In this document: one piece after another, positions 8,631 through 18,700 of the stretch
How the letters are laid out: the number at the start of each line of letters is the position of its first letter
Numbering within the stretch: the stretch's first letter is position 1
Source of the DNA: Allopusillimonas lactea
GTDB lineage: Bacteria; Pseudomonadota; Gammaproteobacteria; Burkholderiales; Burkholderiaceae_B
Direction: 5' to 3'
Assembly (NCBI RefSeq): GCF_021653995.1
Contig: NZ_JAJJOZ010000013.1
Span: forward strand, 10,071 to 74,070
DNA: 64,000 nt
Notes under the pieces: generated by a model
Database searches by the model: none
Told to the model about the DNA's origin: nothing
Seen by the model: the letters and a program-made list of their open reading frames with translations, nothing else
Translations under genes and position numbers: made by a program

Positions 8631-9853
8631 AGACAATGAACGAAACGTTAGGCATCCTGGCCGTGAATAATCAATTGAAGAAGAAGTTTCTTGCGGCGAC
8701 CATCGCTACAGTGGGAGTGATGCCCGTGCTCGCCTATGGGCAGACGCATGCGGGCCATGCCGATCACACCTCGGAACCGCCAAAGGTCAGTGCACCAGCG
8801 ACGGCTTCAGACATGAACCATGGCTCTATGAACATGTCCGATAAGGATCATGGCTCCATGGGTATGCCAGGTATAGATCACGGTTCGACGGACATGTCCG
8901 GTATGGATCATGGTGCGGGGAAAGTCCCAGCGCAAAGCCATGACGCCATGAAGATGCCCATGAAGCAGCCTGAAACGAGCAAAGATGCTTCCGCCATGCC
9001 GGGGATGATGCACGGTCAGTCCAGCTCTAATGCGCCGGCCTCTGCCCACGACATGAGCGCGATGGATCATGGCAGTGGCGAAATGGATCACGGCGATATG
9101 CAAATGCAGGGCGGATCGCCGCCGCCAGATGCCCGTGATCCGGATGCCTACTCCGACGGCTACGTCCGCAATGCCGGCAAGTATGCTTTGCCCCCGTCAG
9201 ACGCACTGATCATGTCGGACATGCATAACTTCGGTTCGGTCAACGTCGATCGGTTGGAGTACGTTAGAGCGCGAGGCGAGGAATGGGGGGCTTATGAAGG
9301 GGAAGCCTGGTATGGAAGCACCTATAACCGCGCCGTGATCAAGGCGGAAGGCGAAGTGGCAAGCGGTAAGCTGCAAGAGTCCGAGACGCAACTGCTGTGG
9401 CGCCATGCGGTTTCAACGTTCTGGGATACGGAACTTGGCGTGCGATTCGACCATGGCCAAGGCGTGCCGAACCGGGAATGGTTGGCATTTGGCTTTAAAG
9501 GGTTAGCGCCTTACTGGTTTGAAGTCGATGCCACGGCCTATGTCGGCTCGAGCGGCCGCACCGCTTTGGCGCTGAAGGCGGAGTACGACATCCTGTTGAC
9601 TCAGAAACTGTATCTCCAACCAAGCGTTGAGATGAATTTCTATGGCAAGGACGATGAACGCTGGGGCATTGGTAGCGGCTTGACGGACGGCACAGCGGGC
9701 TTGCGCCTCAAGTACGAAGTCACGCGTCAGTTTGTCCCGTACGTTGGCGTCGAATGGTCCAGCAAGTTTGGAAAAACGGCGGATTACGCGCGGGCAGCGG
9801 GCGACTCCAAGCAGGAAACCCGTTTTGTGGCCGGTCTGAGCTTTCGTTTTTGA
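8627..9853 (+). CDS. copB: CopB outer-membrane copper resistance protein
   Basis: 408-residue protein. The first 40 residues resemble a long signal peptide (KKKFLAATIATVGVMPVLAYG). Residues about 40-190 are rich in MDHGSM-like repeats, then a beta-rich domain from DPDAYSDGYVR to the final FVAGLSFRF, an outer-membrane barrel ending in Phe as expected. This layout matches the CopB/PcoB family. The ATG at 8627 overlaps the copA stop (ATGA), which implies translational coupling; the frame is open further upstream, but only inside copA. It probably binds copper at the outer membrane or restricts entry; the exact mechanism is not known. Confidence 0.94.
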   Translation: MKTMNETLGILAVNNQLKKKFLAATIATVGVMPVLAYGQTHAGHADHTSEPPKVSAPATASDMNHGSMNMSDKDHGSMGMPGIDHGSTDMSGMDHGAGKVPAQSHDAMKMPMKQPETSKDASAMPGMMHGQSSSNAPASAHDMSAMDHGSGEMDHGDMQMQGGSPPPDARDPDAYSDGYVRNAGKYALPPSDALIMSDMHNFGSVNVDRLEYVRARGEEWGAYEGEAWYGSTYNRAVIKAEGEVASGKLQESETQLLWRHAVSTFWDTELGVRFDHGQGVPNREWLAFGFKGLAPYWFEVDATAYVGSSGRTALALKAEYDILLTQKLYLQPSVEMNFYGKDDERWGIGSGLTDGTAGLRLKYEVTRQFVPYVGVEWSSKFGKTADYARAAGDSKQETRFVAGLSFRF

Positions 9854-9921
9854 TGTCGCCTTTTCTCTACGGGCGGCTTGAAACGGCTGCCTGCCTAAAC
9901 AAACTCTAAGAGAGTATTCGA

Positions 9922-10428
9922 ATGAAAAAGACCCTTTCTATTCTGGCTTTGAGCGTGCTGCCAGCCCTCGCATTGGCTGCAGGCAACCATGCCGGGGGAC
10001 ATGGCGCACCGGCGCATGGCATGCCGGGGCACGATATGTCCACGATGTCGAAACCTTCGCCAACCGGCCAGCCCGGCGACCCGGCCAAAGTTACTCGCAC
10101 CATCGAGCTGACGATGGACGACACCATGCGATTTACGCCGGGTGACATCCAGGTCCGTGCAGGCGAGACGGTTCGCTTCTTTATTAAGAACACGGGGAAA
10201 ATCCCTCATGAAATGGTGATCGGCTCCATGGCCGATCTGAAGGCCCATGCGGCTGAGATGCAGAAGATGCCTGGGATGAAACATGCCGAACCGAATATGA
10301 TTACATTGGCGCCAGGCAAGATTGGTGGCCTGGTGTGGCAGTTCGACGAGGCGGGCACCGTAGATTTTGCCTGTCTGATACCGGGCCACATGGAGGCCGG
10401 GATGGTCGGCAAGGTAAAAGTCAGCTGA
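9922..10428 (+). CDS. Periplasmic cupredoxin (plastocyanin/azurin-like), CopI type
   Basis: 168 residues: signal peptide (MKKTLSILALSVLPALALA), a His/Met-rich linker (residues about 20-50: HAGGHGAPAHGMPGHDM), and a cupredoxin fold. The type 1 copper ligands are visible: His in KIPHEMVIG and the Cys-His-Met loop FACLIPGHMEAGM. It follows copB by 69 bases and is probably in its operon. Cupredoxins in cop clusters carry copper or electrons in the periplasm and could pass electrons from CopA or to the cytochrome c encoded next. Electron partner not shown by sequence. Confidence 0.88.
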   Translation: MKKTLSILALSVLPALALAAGNHAGGHGAPAHGMPGHDMSTMSKPSPTGQPGDPAKVTRTIELTMDDTMRFTPGDIQVRAGETVRFFIKNTGKIPHEMVIGSMADLKAHAAEMQKMPGMKHAEPNMITLAPGKIGGLVWQFDEAGTVDFACLIPGHMEAGMVGKVKVS

Positions 10429-10442
10429 TTTATCACATAGAA

Positions 10443-10916
10443 ATGTCGCATAAAAAATTGATTTTCGGGGTGGCCGGTGTCGTCATCATCGGTGCCGCCG
10501 CCATCCTTTACACCACGATGCGACAATCTGGCCCGGCATTCATTGACCCTGCGGATCAGTCCCTTGTGATGCACGGCAAGGCCATCTATGCGAACAACTG
10601 CGCAGCCTGCCATGGCGAGTCCCTGCAAGGGCAGCCGAACTGGCGTGACCGCATGCCCAATGACAGGCTACCCGCACCGCCGCACGACAAGACCGGGCAT
10701 ACCTGGCACCATCCCGATGCGATGTTGGTCGATATGGTGAAAAACGGCCTGGTTCCTGGGAAAACGGCGCCGCCAGGCTATGTCAGCGACATGCCCGCGT
10801 ATCGGGACATCCTCAGCGATCAAGAGATCATTGCGGTACTGGCTTATATCAAGAGCAGCTGGCCGCCCAAGGTCCTGAAAGCGCAAAAAGAAGTTACCTT
10901 GCAACGACAGAACTAA
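10443..10916 (+). CDS. Membrane-anchored cytochrome c
   Basis: 157 residues with an N-terminal membrane anchor (KLIFGVAGVVIIGAAAILY) and a haem-attachment site CAACHGE near residue 53. SDMPAYRD probably gives the axial Met. It is a small class I cytochrome facing the periplasm. The ATG at 10443 lies 14 bases after the cupredoxin stop; a longer in-frame start would lie inside that gene. Placement suggests an electron-transfer role with CopA or the cupredoxin. It needs a cytochrome c maturation system, and a full ccm operon is found 16 kb downstream. Confidence 0.88.
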   Translation: MSHKKLIFGVAGVVIIGAAAILYTTMRQSGPAFIDPADQSLVMHGKAIYANNCAACHGESLQGQPNWRDRMPNDRLPAPPHDKTGHTWHHPDAMLVDMVKNGLVPGKTAPPGYVSDMPAYRDILSDQEIIAVLAYIKSSWPPKVLKAQKEVTLQRQN

Positions 10917-10986
10917 ACTGCCCGAGCGTGGTCTTTATCTATAGTATGAATCATTCAAGATTTACATTTTTGCTGGAGCAGGTTTC

Positions 10987-11403
10987 ATGAAATTATGGCT
11001 AGCAGCGGCTGCCTTGGCTTCCGCATCATCGTTTGCCCATGCTGCGGGCACGGCCATCACGGTCTATCAGGATCCTAACTGTGGGTGTTGCACCGGGTGG
11101 GTCGAGCATATGCGGGATTCCGGCTTTAATGTTACAGCCATCAAAACGGCCGACATGGCTTCAGTCAAGCAAAAACTCGGTGTGCCGTCGAAACTCAGTT
11201 CATGTCATACGGGCGTAGTGGAAGCTACAGGCCAACTCATAGAGGGACATGTGCCGGCCAATGCGGTCAACAAGTTACTCGCTGACGCTTCGGTAAAAGG
11301 CGTCTCAGCGCCTGGCATGCCGTTGAATGCGCCAGGCATGGGCAAGCTGGACGGCAATCTGGTTACTGTGGACTTTAACGGTAAACCGTTTTCCAAGGAC
11401 TAA
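10987..11403 (+). CDS. DUF411 metal-binding protein
   Basis: 138-residue secreted protein: signal peptide (MKLWLAAAALASASSFAHA), then YQDPNCGCCTGWVEHM, the DUF411 signature with a CxCC site, and LGVPSKLSSCHTGVVEATG with a conserved Cys-His. DUF411 proteins are thioredoxin-like and usually lie in copper or silver resistance clusters; some are annotated as copper amicyanins or CopG-like proteins. Here it closes the copAB-cupredoxin-cytochrome row. The CxCC and SCH sites are plausible copper ligands. Its biochemical role is not settled. Confidence 0.85.
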   Translation: MKLWLAAAALASASSFAHAAGTAITVYQDPNCGCCTGWVEHMRDSGFNVTAIKTADMASVKQKLGVPSKLSSCHTGVVEATGQLIEGHVPANAVNKLLADASVKGVSAPGMPLNAPGMGKLDGNLVTVDFNGKPFSKD

Positions 11404-11564
11404 AATCTACAGACAAGAACGATATAGCCGAGTACGCCGTGATTAGTATGCCTCCGTTATTCTGACGTTGGAAAACATCTCCACGAGCTATACCTACATC
11501 TTTCTTGCATCATAAGTTCAAGCTGGTTTGTAAAAAATCAATTTTCTGAATTTAGGAGATTCAA

Positions 11565-11939
11565 ATGAATATGAAAGTATTGTTGATTGCACCCATTACG
11601 GCGCTCTTATTGGGTGTAGGCGGCGCAAGCATAGCAGCGACGTCCAGCAGTGATGGCACCACCACGGGCATGAAAGCTGAATCAGACATGATGCAGAATG
11701 GTGCCGCAGCCCAGATGGGCGATATGAAGCCAGGCAAGATGAACGATCACGGCATGATGGGCGGCGGCATGATGGGCGGCGGCATGATGGGGATGATGGG
11801 CAGCTGTCCTATGATGGGCGCGGCTGGTGGCGCCAATAGTAAAGTGATGATGCAGATGCATGGCGAGATGATGCGTGCCATGGGCGACATCATGATCAAG
11901 TATGCCGACAAGCTTGAAGTGCCATCCTCACCTCAATAA
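11565..11939 (+). CDS. Secreted Met-rich small protein (paralogue of 25181 gene)
   Basis: 124 residues: signal peptide (MNMKVLLIAPITALLLGVGGASIAA), a low-complexity middle of repeated MMGGG/GMMGMMG units with one Cys (SCPMMG), and a conserved tail (KVMMQMHGEMMRAMGDIMIKYADKLE). AGGAG precedes the ATG. A paralogue at 25181 shares signal, middle and tail. The Met abundance suggests Cu(I) or Ag(I) binding in the periplasm. No family name is certain. It stands between DUF411 and the leftward DUF305 gene. Confidence 0.75.
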   Translation: MNMKVLLIAPITALLLGVGGASIAATSSSDGTTTGMKAESDMMQNGAAAQMGDMKPGKMNDHGMMGGGMMGGGMMGMMGSCPMMGAAGGANSKVMMQMHGEMMRAMGDIMIKYADKLEVPSSPQ

Positions 11940-11976
11940 CGAGGCTTAAGCGCTACCCGAAGACCCGTCAAGAACG

Positions 11977-12408
11977 CTATTTCGATGGCTTTGGATGCGC
12001 TGCAAGCCACTCATCGAACTTCGCGATTTCTTTTTTCTGAGCTGCGATGATTTCTTTGGCCATCTGTTTCATCTCAGGATCTTGACCTTTTTTCAGCTCT
12101 AGCTCGGCCATGTCTACAGCGCCCTGGTGGTGAACCCGCATCATGGCGGCAAAGTCATAATCAATATCACCCGAGGGCTTCATGGCATCCATGCTTTTGC
12201 GCATTTCCATCATGGAGCCCCGCATATCCATGGACATACCGCTCTTGGCGGTTTCCGAATTCATGGCGGGTTGATTCGATTGAGTCATTGTCGTTTGAGC
12301 AGGCGCTGAAAACGAGATGGCCGCCATGCTGGCTCCCAGCAGCAATGGCAACAGGCGGCGCAACGCGAGCGTGTTCGCACGGCCTGCAACTTTGGCTTGA
12401 ATGTGCAT
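11977..12408 (-). CDS. DUF305 (CopM-like) periplasmic protein
   Basis: 143 residues: basic start and signal peptide (RRLLPLLLGASMAAISFSAPAQ), a Met-rich linker (SGMSMDMRGSMMEM), then a helical DUF305 segment with MMRVHHQGAVDMAELELKKG and QMAKEIIAAQKKEI. The HHQ and Met positions are the family's usual metal-ligand candidates (cyanobacterial CopM belongs to DUF305). It is likely a periplasmic copper chaperone or sink. It converges on the Met-rich gene and precedes the ATPase gene on the same strand, though about 180 bp of separation and a downstream position argue for its own promoter. Confidence 0.85.
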   Translation of the reverse strand: MHIQAKVAGRANTLALRRLLPLLLGASMAAISFSAPAQTTMTQSNQPAMNSETAKSGMSMDMRGSMMEMRKSMDAMKPSGDIDYDFAAMMRVHHQGAVDMAELELKKGQDPEMKQMAKEIIAAQKKEIAKFDEWLAAHPKPSK

Positions 12409-12587
12409 GATTTTTTCCCAGTAAGTTCGCCGAAATTGACGGTACGCTACTCGCCAGCATGCGCCATGCCCTTAAGCCGCTCATTCGGACTCCGCCATGG
12501 TGACGGTCGGTCCATCGCTGGCATGAACTAAACGTTGTATCTGACGCAAACGATCAGGCCCAAATCAACATAGTTGACCTATGGAAT

Positions 12588-14930
12588 TCATACCGACTTG
12601 CGCAGTCTAAGGGCGTTGAAAACGACCGATGCTGAGCTCAAGCTCATCGCCAATGCGGCGAACATGGGCGAAAGCAACAGGCCCACAAACGGGTACAAGA
12701 CCCCAGCAGCTAATGGCACGCCAAGGGCGTTGTAAACGAATGCGAAGCCCAGATTCTGCTTCATATTGGCGATTGTTGCGTCCGACAGGTGGCGAGCAAT
12801 CGAGATCCCGCGCAGGTCACCTTTGACGAGGGTGACCTGAGCACTGTTCATGGCCACATCGGTACCGGTACCCATCGCAATGCCGACATCCGCTTTGGCG
12901 AGCGCAGGGGCGTCATTAATCCCGTCGCCGGCCATGGCGATAATCCGTCCTTCAGACTGAAGCTTGGCGACGAGGTTCAGCTTGTCAGCTGGCTTGACTT
13001 CACCATGCACTTCATCGATTCCCAGTTGCTGCGCAACGGTTTTGGCCGTTGCAATACCGTCGCCGGTTGCCATGATCACGCGGATCCCGGCCTTCTGGAG
13101 ATCGCGCACGGCCTCCGGCGTGCTCTGTTTGATCGGGTCCGAAACTGCCAGCAGGCCCGTCAATTGGCCATCCACTGCAAAGAACATGACGCTTGCACCC
13201 TTTGCCCGCAAAGATTCTGCCGTGTCAGCTACCTCAGCCACATCGATGCTTTCTTGCTGCATGAGGGCGGTGTTGCCCAGTGCTAGGGCTTTCCCGTCGA
13301 CCTGACCACGAACACCGATGCCGCTGCCCGATTCGAAATCGCTGACGGCACCGAGGACTAGGCCTTGCTCACGGGCGGCATTAATAATGGCGTCTGCCAA
13401 GGGATGCTCGCTGCCCTGATCGAGGCTTGCCGCCAGACGCAGTACTTCGTCAGCCTCTGTGTCGCCAACAGGAATGGCTTGCTCGAACATAGGCCGGCCT
13501 TCCGTCAAAGTACCCGTCTTATCAACGATCAGCGTATCGACCTTGCGAAGGTTTTCGATGGCCGCCGCATCGCGAAACAGCACTCCTTGCGTGGCGCCTC
13601 GACCGGTCGCCACCATGATGGACATGGGCGTAGCCAAGCCAAGTGCGCAGGGGCAGGCGATGATCAGCACGGCCACAGCGTTAATTAATCCATATACCCA
13701 ACTCGGTTGAGGGCCAAACATACCCCAGACGAATAGCGTGATGATGGCGATGACCACGACCGCCATGACAAAATAACCGGCCACTTGATCGGCCATCCGT
13801 TGCATCGGCGCGCGCGAGCGCTGGGCTTGCGCAACGAGCTGCACGATTTGCGAGAGCACCGTGGCCGAGCCGACCTTTTCAGCGCTAATCACTAGCGAGC
13901 CAGATGTGTTCATCGTCGCGCCGATCACTTTGTCGCCAGGGCGCTTGCTCACTGGCAGAGGCTCGCCTGTGAGCATGGATTCGTCCAGAGAACTGGCACC
14001 GTCTTCGACAATGCCGTCGACGGGCACTTTCTCCCCGGGGCGTACACGCAAGCGGTCGCCTTCATGAACATGCGTCAGGGGCACATCTTCCTCCGTACCA
14101 TCCGCGTTGATACGACGAGCAGTTTTGGGTGCGAGCCCCAGCAGCGATTTGATGGCAGCGGAAGTCTGCGATCGTGCCCGCAGCTCCAAGATTTGGCCAA
14201 ACAGGGTCAATGAGATGATGACCACTGCGGCCTCGAAGTAGACGGCAATCCGGCCCATGGACATGAACGTTTCGGGGAAAACGCCAGGCGCTACAGTGGC
14301 GATGACACTATATATAAACGCGGCACCTGTACCAAGGCCAATGAGCGTCCACATGTTGGGGCTGCGGTTGATCACCGACTGCCAGCCCCGCACAAAAAAG
14401 GGCTGGCCCGCCCACAATACTACCGGCATCGATAACACCAGCTCAATCCAAGTTTGGGCAGTCACGCTGAACCAGCCTAACTGGTGACCAAACATGGCCA
14501 AAACGGTGACAATGATGGTAAAAGGCAGGGTCCACCAGAATCGTCGGGTGAAATCTTTCAGCTCCGGGTTGTCATCCTCAAGGCTAGGCATCAGCGGCTC
14601 AAGCGCCATGCCGCATTTTGGGCAGTTTCCTGGATGATCCTGGCGAATCTCCGGGTGCATGGGGCACGTGTATATCGTCCCGGTCGGTTGCTCGAGAGCT
14701 ATATCATCACCATCATGGTTCTTCGTTGGTGAAATGAATTTCTCTGGATCGCTATTGAACTTCGCGAGACACTTCTCGCTGCAAAAGTAAAAAGACTTGC
14801 CTTCGTGCTCAACGTGGTGAGGAGAGTCTGCTGTTACATGCATACCGCACACCGGATCGGTGTATTGTGGTCCTAAACCCTGTAATTTCACATTGCGGTT
14901 GGGGTGATGTTTAAGGTTGTTCTGCGCCAT
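12588..14930 (-). CDS. copA2: Copper-translocating P1B-type ATPase with YHS and HMBD domains
   Basis: 780-residue pump that exports cytosolic Cu(I)/Ag(I) using ATP. N-terminus: a YHS domain (DPVCGMHVT ... FYFCSEKCLAKF), then a heavy-metal-binding domain (YTCPMHPEIRQDHPGNCPKCGM), in place of the common GMTCxxC domain. Eight membrane segments follow, with the CPC motif (IACPCALGLATP, about residue 425), DKTGTLTEG (phosphorylated Asp about 470), HP in EHPLAD and GDGINDAPAL (about 667). YHS/HMBD N-termini are common in proteobacterial silver/copper pumps. I use the ATG at 14930; the frame extends to a TTG 11 codons upstream without family support. A cop box lies about 145 bp upstream. Confidence 0.93.
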   Translation of the reverse strand: MAQNNLKHHPNRNVKLQGLGPQYTDPVCGMHVTADSPHHVEHEGKSFYFCSEKCLAKFNSDPEKFISPTKNHDGDDIALEQPTGTIYTCPMHPEIRQDHPGNCPKCGMALEPLMPSLEDDNPELKDFTRRFWWTLPFTIIVTVLAMFGHQLGWFSVTAQTWIELVLSMPVVLWAGQPFFVRGWQSVINRSPNMWTLIGLGTGAAFIYSVIATVAPGVFPETFMSMGRIAVYFEAAVVIISLTLFGQILELRARSQTSAAIKSLLGLAPKTARRINADGTEEDVPLTHVHEGDRLRVRPGEKVPVDGIVEDGASSLDESMLTGEPLPVSKRPGDKVIGATMNTSGSLVISAEKVGSATVLSQIVQLVAQAQRSRAPMQRMADQVAGYFVMAVVVIAIITLFVWGMFGPQPSWVYGLINAVAVLIIACPCALGLATPMSIMVATGRGATQGVLFRDAAAIENLRKVDTLIVDKTGTLTEGRPMFEQAIPVGDTEADEVLRLAASLDQGSEHPLADAIINAAREQGLVLGAVSDFESGSGIGVRGQVDGKALALGNTALMQQESIDVAEVADTAESLRAKGASVMFFAVDGQLTGLLAVSDPIKQSTPEAVRDLQKAGIRVIMATGDGIATAKTVAQQLGIDEVHGEVKPADKLNLVAKLQSEGRIIAMAGDGINDAPALAKADVGIAMGTGTDVAMNSAQVTLVKGDLRGISIARHLSDATIANMKQNLGFAFVYNALGVPLAAGVLYPFVGLLLSPMFAALAMSLSSASVVFNALRLRKSV

Positions 14931-15253
14931 GACGATAAGAACCTTTCCATGCGTTAGCGGCAAACCGAGCCTCTGGACGAGGCGATTGCCCCTAGGGTCT
15001 AAGAGGAACGCGGCAACGCATATTCCATAATGCCATATACCTACTGCTTTCCAAGCACTAATTTGTGTTCTAGCGCATTACATTTTTGTCATGTGTTAAA
15101 GCGACATGGGACGACAGGGGTACGTGAGAGGTAGCGATTCGTAAAAGATAGGCGCCTCCATGGGAACGTAGCCAAACTGAAACAGCCATGGTTGCGAGCC
15201 ATTGAAAGAAGCGCCATCGCACTGTGGCTGGGATGGCGCCCGATTTACACTAA
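14931..15253. other. Promoter region of the copper ATPase gene
   Basis: About 320 bases between the ATPase start and the end of the cusF-like gene. It contains the cop box at 15076. I found no gene in it. AT-rich DNA around 15020-15090 is the likely promoter area. Confidence 0.5.
15076..15093 (-). promoter_or_regulatory. CusR/CopR-type operator upstream of the copper ATPase
   Basis: CATTACATTTTTGTCATG, the same half-site pair as the boxes at 2462 and 6628 with one substitution (GTCATG for GTAATG). GTCAT is also the half-site in Escherichia coli CusR boxes. Located about 145 bp before the ATPase start codon, it suggests two-component control rather than CueR control of this pump. Confidence 0.6.
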
Positions 15254-15646
15254 TTACCGCTTTTCCAATGCAGTGATGGTATAGGTACCATTCAGGTTTT
15301 CCAGACGGAATTTTACTTTCTCGCCTTCTTTGGCTCGCTTGACCATCGCCTCATCTTTGGCCTTGTAGGCCATTGTCATCGCAGGCATGCCGACGGTTTT
15401 AAGCTCGCCGTGTTCAATGCTCACCATCCCGGTTTGCCGATCTACTTTTTTAACGACGCCATCGTCCAGCGCGTTGTTCATGGATTTGGTTGATTTTGTT
15501 GGATCAGCGCTCGCGCCCATGTCCATTTTCATACCGTTGGCGCTATTCATGTCCATATCCATTTTCATGCCCTCGGTTGCGTAAACGGCGCTGGTCATTC
15601 CCAGTGCCAAGCTGATCGCAATGGCACGACTAGTTAATGTATTCAT
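15254..15646 (-). CDS. cusF: CusF-like periplasmic copper/silver-binding protein
   Basis: 130 residues: signal peptide (TSRAIAISLALGMTSAVYA), a Met/Asp-rich linker (MKMDMDMNSANGMKMDMG), then a small beta-barrel domain with VVKKVDRQTGMVSIEHGEL and GMPAMTMAYKAKD, where the MPAMTM Met residues are the expected Cu(I)/Ag(I) ligands. CusF passes metal to CusB in the cus efflux system. The ATG at 15646 has GGAG eight bases upstream; an upstream in-frame start adds five residues. It is the last gene of the leftward cusCBA row, 54 bases after cusA. Confidence 0.88.
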   Translation of the reverse strand: MNTLTSRAIAISLALGMTSAVYATEGMKMDMDMNSANGMKMDMGASADPTKSTKSMNNALDDGVVKKVDRQTGMVSIEHGELKTVGMPAMTMAYKAKDEAMVKRAKEGEKVKFRLENLNGTYTITALEKR

Positions 15647-15700
15647 AAAGCATTTCTCCAAAGTGAAAGGATGGCAGTTGTGTGCCAGAGGTACGCCATG

Positions 15701-18700
15701 TCAGTGACGATTTGAGTTGGGGTGGTTAAGACGCCGTCGTTGCAACAAGAACCACGCGGCCGGAATCACGAACATCGACAAAAGAGGTGCCGTGACCATG
15801 CCACCGATCATGGGCGCGGCGATTCGTTGCATCACTTCCGAACCGGTACCTTGTCCCAACATAATTGGGAACAGGCCGCCCAGAACCACGGCGACGGTCA
15901 TGGCTTTGGGGCGGACCCGTAGCACAGCTCCCTCGCGTATTGCCTCCACCAGAAGGGACTCGGTGAGCGTTTTACCCGCTTGTAGACGAGTGCTTAACGC
16001 TGTTTTTAAGTACAGCAGCATCACGACACCGAATTCGGCCGCCACGCCGACGAGCGCAATAAACCCAACGGCGGTCGCCACCGAGATGGCGTGACCGAGC
16101 ATCCAGATCAGCCAGAAGCCCCCGACGAGCGCGAACGGAACGGTCAGCATCAGCAGTAGCGCATCAGCCGCCGAGTGGAAGGTAAGAAACAACAGCACAA
16201 AGATCAGCGCGAGCGTCATGGGCACCACCATTCGTAGTGTTGCTTCGGCCCGTTCCAGGTATTCGAATTGCCCGGACCAGGCGATCGAATATCCCGCTGG
16301 CAGCGCGACTTTCTCGGCTACGGCTTGCTGCATCGCTTTGACTGCGGCCGAGAGATCGGCGCCTTGGATGTCTACATAGACGTACCCGGTCAGTCGGGCG
16401 TTTTCGCTGCGTATCATGGGCGGACCATCGGAAATCTTCACGTCCGCAACATCGCCGAGCAAAATCTGAGCCCCTCTGTCGGTAACGATAGGAATCCGGC
16501 GTAACTTTTCCAGAGAATCCCGAACTTCGCGCGGGTATCGAACGTTAATGGGAAAGCGCCGCCGACCATCGATCACCTCGCCGATGTTCTCACCGCCAAT
16601 GGCTGAAGAGACGACTGATTGGATGTCGGTAATAGCAAGCCCGTAGCGAGCCGCCGCAAGGCGGTTGATATCGATATCGATGTAATGGCCACCATTGAGA
16701 CGTTCCGCCAATGCCGAGGTCACGCCTGGCACAGTCTTTACCGCTGCTTCGACCTGCGTCGCGATGCTGTCGATTTGCGCTAGGTCGCTACCTGAAATTT
16801 TGACCCCGACCGGTGTTTTAATCCCCGTGGAGAGCATGTCCAGACGATTCCGGATAGGAGGCACCCAAACATTAGTCAAGCCCGGCACTCTGACGGTTTG
16901 ATCAAGTTCAGCGATCAGCTTTTGGGGCGTCATGCCCGGGCGCCATTGGTCGCGAGGTTTAAACTGAATGGTGGTCTCGAACATTTCGAGTGGGGCCGGG
17001 TCCGTGGCAGTGTCCGCCCGGCCAGACTTACCGAAGACGGTCGCCACTTCAGGAACCGTTTTAATCATCCGGTCGGTCTGCTGCAGGAGCTCGGTGGCTT
17101 TTTGAGCTGAGATTCCGGGCAGGGCCGTGGGCATATACAAGAGGTCGCCTTCATCGAGTGCCGGCATGAATTCGCTGCCCAGGCGCGACATGGGAACCAG
17201 CGTCAGCATCAGCGCTACTAGCGCGACCCCAATGACCGCCCAAGGATGCCGCAGGGTCGCTTCAAGCAACGGCCGATAGATCCAAATCAATACGCGATTG
17301 AGCGGATTGGACATCTCGTGCGGGATGCGTCCGCGAATGAAGTAGCCCATCAGCACCGGCACGAGCGTGACCGAAATCCCGGCAGCGGCCGCGATCGAGT
17401 ATGTCTTCGTGAAAGCCAAAGGTGCAAACAGTTTCCCTTCTTGCCCTTCGAGCGCAAAAACCGGGATAAACGACAGCGTGATAATGAGCAGCGAAAAGAA
17501 GAGGGCCGGTCCGACCTCCGCCGTCGAGGTTGCGATTAGCTCCCAACGTTGAGCTGGCGTAATGGGCTTATCGGGATGCTGCTGCTCATACGCTTCGAGA
17601 TGCTTGTGTGCGTTTTCTATCATTACGATCGCTGCATCGATCATCGCGCCGATCGCGATGGCAATGCCGCTGAGTGACATCAAATTGGCGTTGACGCCTT
17701 GATAGCGCATCACGATGAACGCGGCCAACACGCCCAATGGCAAAGAGAGAATGGCCACCAGGGCGCTACGCAAATGAAAAAGAAATAGCGCGCAGACTAG
17801 CCCAACGATAATGAATTCCTCGATGAGCTTGTGCGTTAAATTGTCCACCGCTCGTTTGATCAACTGTGAGCGATCGTATGTCGTGATGACTTCAACGCCG
17901 GGAGGCAAAGATCTCTTTAGATCGGCCAGTTTGCTCTTGACCGCGTCGATAGTGGTCAATGCATTTTTTCCTGAGCGCATTACTATGACGCCGCCTGCAA
18001 CCTCGCCTTCACCGTTCAGCTCGGCTATACCTCGGCGCATTTCCGGCCCGATCTGGATGCGCGCGACATCATCCAGCAAGACCGGTGTCCCGGCTTCATT
18101 CGTGCGAAGCACGATCTTCCTAAAATCCTCCAGGGAATGCAGATACCCCGAAGAACGCACCATATACTCGGATTCGGCCAGTTCGACCACCGAGCCGCCC
18201 GACTCCTGGTTGGCTTTGCCCAGCGCTTCGCTGACCGTCGCGAGGGTGATTCCATAGGCGCGCAGCTTATCAGGATCCACCACCACCTGGTATTGGCGCA
18301 CCATGCCGCCGATGGAGGCGACCTCGGAGACGTCCGGCACCGCTTTGAGTTCAAATTTCAAGAACCAGTCGTTAAGCGCTCGCAGTTGCCCTAGGTCGTG
18401 CGTGCTGGTGCGATCTACTAAGGCGTACTCATAGACCCAGCCTACGCCGGTCGCGTCTGGCCCGAGCGAAACCGTAGCGCCTTGCGGCAATCGGCTCTGC
18501 ACTTGATTCAGGTATTCCAGCACGCGCGAGCGCGCCCAGTACTGATCGGTGTGGTCATCGAACAGGACATAGACGAACGCATCGCCAAACGACGAATACG
18601 CCCGAATGGTTTTGGCCCCCGGAACGCCGAGCAGAGTGGTGGTAAGCGGGTAGGTCACCTGGTCCTCGACCACTTGTGGCGCTCTGCCAGGGTAGGACGC

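Noticed and set aside
12789..13286. 165-codon plus-strand frame opposite the copper ATPase
   Set aside because: Antisense shadow of a conserved gene; composition is explained by the ATPase codons.
14960..15020. CueR-type dyad before the copper ATPase (GACCCTAGGGGC)
   Set aside because: Short palindrome, but no -35/-10 pair with the 19-bp spacing; the cop box at 15076 is a better candidate.
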